NCBI GenBank assembly: GCA_040414865.1
Contig: JBEDUR010000115.1
Location: forward strand, 1-6,572
DNA length: 6,572 nucleotides
Reading direction: 5' to 3'
Source of the DNA: Palsa-461 sp040414865
GTDB lineage: Bacteria; Actinomycetota; Acidimicrobiia; Acidimicrobiales; RAAP-2
The notes under the pieces were generated by a model. The model was given only the letters and a program-made list of their open reading frames with translations, made no database searches and was not told where the DNA came from. This document shows, in pieces, positions 4,846-6,572 of the stretch. The position numbers and the translations under genes are program-made. Position 1 is the stretch's first letter. Every line of letters starts with the position of its first letter.

Positions 4846-5547
4846 GTGGGACAAGTCCTGCACCTGCTGCACAATATGCCTGTGGCGCTGGCAGCCTTGG
4901 TGTTGGTTACGGGATCGGGTCCTGGTCTAGGGAAATCGACCCTGGCTCGGTCGCTGGCCGAACATCATCGAGCCAATGGCCGCTCGGTCGCGCTCTTTGC
5001 CGAAGAGGACATCTATACCGACCCGGCCTTCCGCTGCGTCGTGGCGGAGTTCAAGGCGTCGGGACGTGTCGATCTCTCGACACTGCTAGAGGCATCGTCG
5101 AGTTACGTCAATGACATCGACGATGGCGGTTCAGCGCAGGTCGTTGTCTTCGATGCGCTGTTCGCCTATGTGCCGTCGCTGCTGGCCTGGGGATACACGG
5201 ATCACGAGATTGCGGAGTTCATGCAGTGCACGGCTCAGATTTTCGGCGGGCATCCGGTTGTCGAACTACATCTTGTCGGTGACCTCGTGGGAGGCCTTAG
5301 ACGTGCAGGAGCCAGGGAGGGAACCGGCTGGCTCGATCGACATGTCCTCAAGGTGTCGTCGTACAAGGCGGCGCCTCATGTTTCGGCCCTCGGAATGGCT
5401 GCCGCCTATTTGGACGAGCTTGAGAGCAGAGCTGCGGAGTTGCTTATTAGCGCGCCGTGGAAAGTCGAATTCCTAGACGTGGACACTGGATTCTCCTCGG
5501 TGACCGCCAACGCTCTCACCATCTTGGAAGCCCTGTTCGATTCGTGA
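4846..5547 (+). CDS. P-loop kinase-like NTPase, family unassigned
   Basis: A 233-residue protein with one P-loop NTPase domain. Seen: Walker A within LVTGSGPGLGKSTLARSLAE (P-loop at residues 23-32, Lys30 and Ser31); EEDIYTDPAF near 53-62, where small-molecule kinases place substrate-binding acids; a Walker B-like VVVFD ending at D103; and an Arg-rich lid-like segment GGLRRAGAREGTGW (149-162). Size and order resemble nucleoside or nucleotide kinases rather than AAA+ machines, so ATP-dependent phosphorylation of a small molecule is the best guess. The Walker A is off-pattern: the residue five before GK is Ser, not Gly. The start is uncertain. GTG at 4846 follows AGGGA rather closely; ATG at 4876 would give 223 residues and put the P-loop near the N-terminus, as usual for kinases, but has no ribosome-binding site. 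The gene stands alone behind the repeats at 4762-4834 and converges on the histidine phosphatase. Confidence 0.85.
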   Translation: MGQVLHLLHNMPVALAALVLVTGSGPGLGKSTLARSLAEHHRANGRSVALFAEEDIYTDPAFRCVVAEFKASGRVDLSTLLEASSSYVNDIDDGGSAQVVVFDALFAYVPSLLAWGYTDHEIAEFMQCTAQIFGGHPVVELHLVGDLVGGLRRAGAREGTGWLDRHVLKVSSYKAAPHVSALGMAAAYLDELESRAAELLISAPWKVEFLDVDTGFSSVTANALTILEALFDS

Positions 5548-5650
5548 ATCCATTCTGTGCCGGAGCGACCGAACTCCTGTCCCCTAACACCGGGTCGGTG
5601 GCCTTATCAGACAAAGTCGTTCGTCACTGCCGCCAGATGGACTAGGACTG

Positions 5651-6241
5651 TCAGCTCGAGTTCATCCATTGAGTGTTGCCAAGCGTTAGCAATGTCAGAT
5701 GCCCCTCTTCCTGGACGATTTCCGTGATGGAGCACGGCGGCAGACCAATGTCGATCGCGTGTGGCGCCACACGCTCCACAACCTGGTCCCCGACCAAGTT
5801 GCGAGCCATATCTACGGTCACTCCACCATGGCAAACTGCCACGACGGTTAAGCCCGCGTGCGATCTGCCGATGTCATGAAGAGCCTCTTCGAGACGCTGA
5901 CCAGCGGAACACGAGCTTTGGCCACACCGAGGTTCAAAGTCACGGTCATGGTTCGCCAATGTCCACTCCGCCTGGAACTCCTGAAGGGATTGCTCTCCGC
6001 TCCAGTTCATTCGCTCGCGTAGGCGTTCATCAGTGACCACGGTCGATCCGATTCGTTCTGCTATCGGTCTCGCAGTCTCAAGGGCTCGCCTCAATGGACT
6101 GCTCCATACCGCAGCCACCTTGAGTTGTTCGAAATAAGGCGAGAGTGCTAGCGCCTGTTCGCTGCCGAGGCCGGACAATCCGGGATCCCCGGGGTGGGGT
6201 TGCTTCTCGGCGTGCTGGACGACCAGGAGTCGTGTTCTCAC
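5651..6241 (-). CDS. Histidine phosphatase family protein
   Basis: A 196-residue member of the histidine phosphatase (phosphoglycerate mutase-like) superfamily, which forms a phospho-His intermediate. Seen: LLVVQHAEK at 5-13 with nucleophile His10; SSPLRRALETARP (47-59) with the conserved phosphate-binding Arg; the acid/base region DERLRERMNW (71-80); and VAVCHGG (134-140) with the second catalytic His138. The usual RHG tripeptide reads QHA; the Arg to Gln change is also found in a known actinobacterial subfamily with 'VQHGEK'-like N-termini, so it need not mean loss of activity. GDPGLSGLG matches that subfamily. The start is a GTG at 6241 with no Shine-Dalgarno; an AAGACT 7 nt upstream is a weak -10 candidate. 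The substrate is unknown. The gene converges on the kinase-like gene with 103 nt between stops. Confidence 0.92.
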   Translation of the reverse strand: MRTRLLVVQHAEKQPHPGDPGLSGLGSEQALALSPYFEQLKVAAVWSSPLRRALETARPIAERIGSTVVTDERLRERMNWSGEQSLQEFQAEWTLANHDRDFEPRCGQSSCSAGQRLEEALHDIGRSHAGLTVVAVCHGGVTVDMARNLVGDQVVERVAPHAIDIGLPPCSITEIVQEEGHLTLLTLGNTQWMNSS

Positions 6242-6350
6242 TCGAACCAGTCTTGCCCGAAGGGTCTGAGGATTGCCGATGGCCGGGTCAGGTGGAGGAC
6301 TCCACGCGGCAGCGCCTGCCTCCGATCACCGGTTCAGGGACCGTTGAACT

Positions 6351-6375
6351 GATCGGCCGGGCAGCCACACCGATC
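6351..6375 (-). terminator. Candidate terminator after the peptidase gene
   Basis: GATCGG (6351-6356) and CCGATC (6370-6375) form a perfect 6-bp stem with a 13-nt loop, 28 nt past the stop codon of the leftward peptidase gene. A second imperfect palindrome, GTTCA/TGAAC (6332-6336 with 6345-6349), lies just beyond. There is no T-run, so this is a tentative call. Confidence 0.3.
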
Positions 6376-6402
6376 GAAGATGGGACCTCTCCAAAGGAAT
6401 AG

Positions 6403-6572
6403 CTACGGCTGGTTGGCTTCGGGGCTGGCGTAGCGAGCGAGCAGGGGGACGAGCACTTGGGCGTTGGGGCTGCCCCAGCCGGTTGCCGGGTCCCAGCCGG
6501 GCGCGGCCCGGTAACCGGTGACGGTGAAGCCCGGGAAGTGCACGGTGTTGGTTCCGGTGGTGACGTCGTGGA
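6403..6572 (-). CDS. S53 (sedolisin)-type serine peptidase, C-terminus only
   Basis: The last 55 codons and a TAG stop (6403-6405) of a leftward gene that continues past the right edge. The fragment starts HDVTTGTN and continues with GYRAAPGWDPATGWGSPN. In sedolisins (peptidase family S53) the C-terminal calcium site uses an Asp-Ile/Val pair, followed after about 20 residues by glycines and an Asp in a G-[YW]-D-x-x-T-G-[WL]-G-[ST]-P motif. Both parts are visible, and no extra domain follows. These enzymes are secreted, acid-active Ser-Glu-Asp peptidases, but the catalytic part and signal peptide lie outside the window, so activity cannot be judged. A subtilisin-like peptidase with a similar end is the main alternative. 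It lies 161 nt upstream of the histidine phosphatase GTG on the same strand's map, with its own candidate terminator between. Confidence 0.75.
   Translation of the reverse strand, partial: HDVTTGTNTVHFPGFTVTGYRAAPGWDPATGWGSPNAQVLVPLLARYASPEANQP

Noticed and set aside
5761..6036. Plus-strand frames across the histidine phosphatase.
   Set aside because: They are antisense to conserved catalytic motifs and have no family features.
6242..6402. Plus-strand frame ending at 6402 as a remnant gene.
   Set aside because: No recognisable family, no start signal, and it begins antisense to the histidine phosphatase.

Overview
This window looks like an accessory or variable stretch of an actinomycete (Actinomycetota) chromosome. 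It is GC-rich with G/C-biased third codon positions, uses GTG starts often, mostly lacks Shine-Dalgarno sequences, and carries gene families typical of that phylum: a DUF664/DinB-like protein, a GGS...DxD nucleotidyltransferase, a 'VQHAEK' histidine phosphatase, a small lipoprotein and an S53-type peptidase. I cannot name a genus.

Layout. Positions 1-852 hold no gene I can defend: possibly the last codons of an upstream gene (to 47), then a run of five back-to-back perfect hairpins (70-170), a long stretch without credible coding sequence, a 9-bp inverted repeat (543-577) and a likely terminator (754-768) for the next leftward gene. From 853 to 2159 two leftward genes encode a DinB/DUF664-like protein and a nucleotidyltransferase. 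Diverging from them, 2199-2619 holds gene debris on the + strand: a small HNH nuclease whose second metal-binding Cys pair is gone, and the C-terminal tail of a SAM methyltransferase. An intact but different class I methyltransferase follows (2692-3405). It converges on a leftward small lipoprotein gene (3451-3723), the only intact gene here with a textbook ribosome-binding site, preceded by a leftward Cof-type HAD hydrolase (3799-4617). A 228-nt intergenic region carrying a 10-bp inverted repeat and a tandem 9-mer separates it from a rightward P-loop kinase-like gene (4846-5547). That gene converges on a leftward histidine phosphatase (5651-6241). The window ends in the C-terminus of a leftward S53-type peptidase (6403 to the edge).

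Function. Most genes are singletons on alternating strands, so there is no large operon and I see no assembled pathway. The families (nucleotidyltransferase, methyltransferase, HAD and histidine phosphatases, P-loop kinase) all modify small molecules or nucleotides, but a shared function would be speculation. I see no tRNA, rRNA, CRISPR array, insertion sequence, recombinase, toxin-antitoxin pair or recognisable defence system. The most interesting items are the hairpin series near the left edge, the promoter-proximal repeats before the unassigned kinase, the repeated pattern of a -10-like hexamer 6-7 nt before start codons (leaderless mRNAs), and the two adjacent gene remnants.
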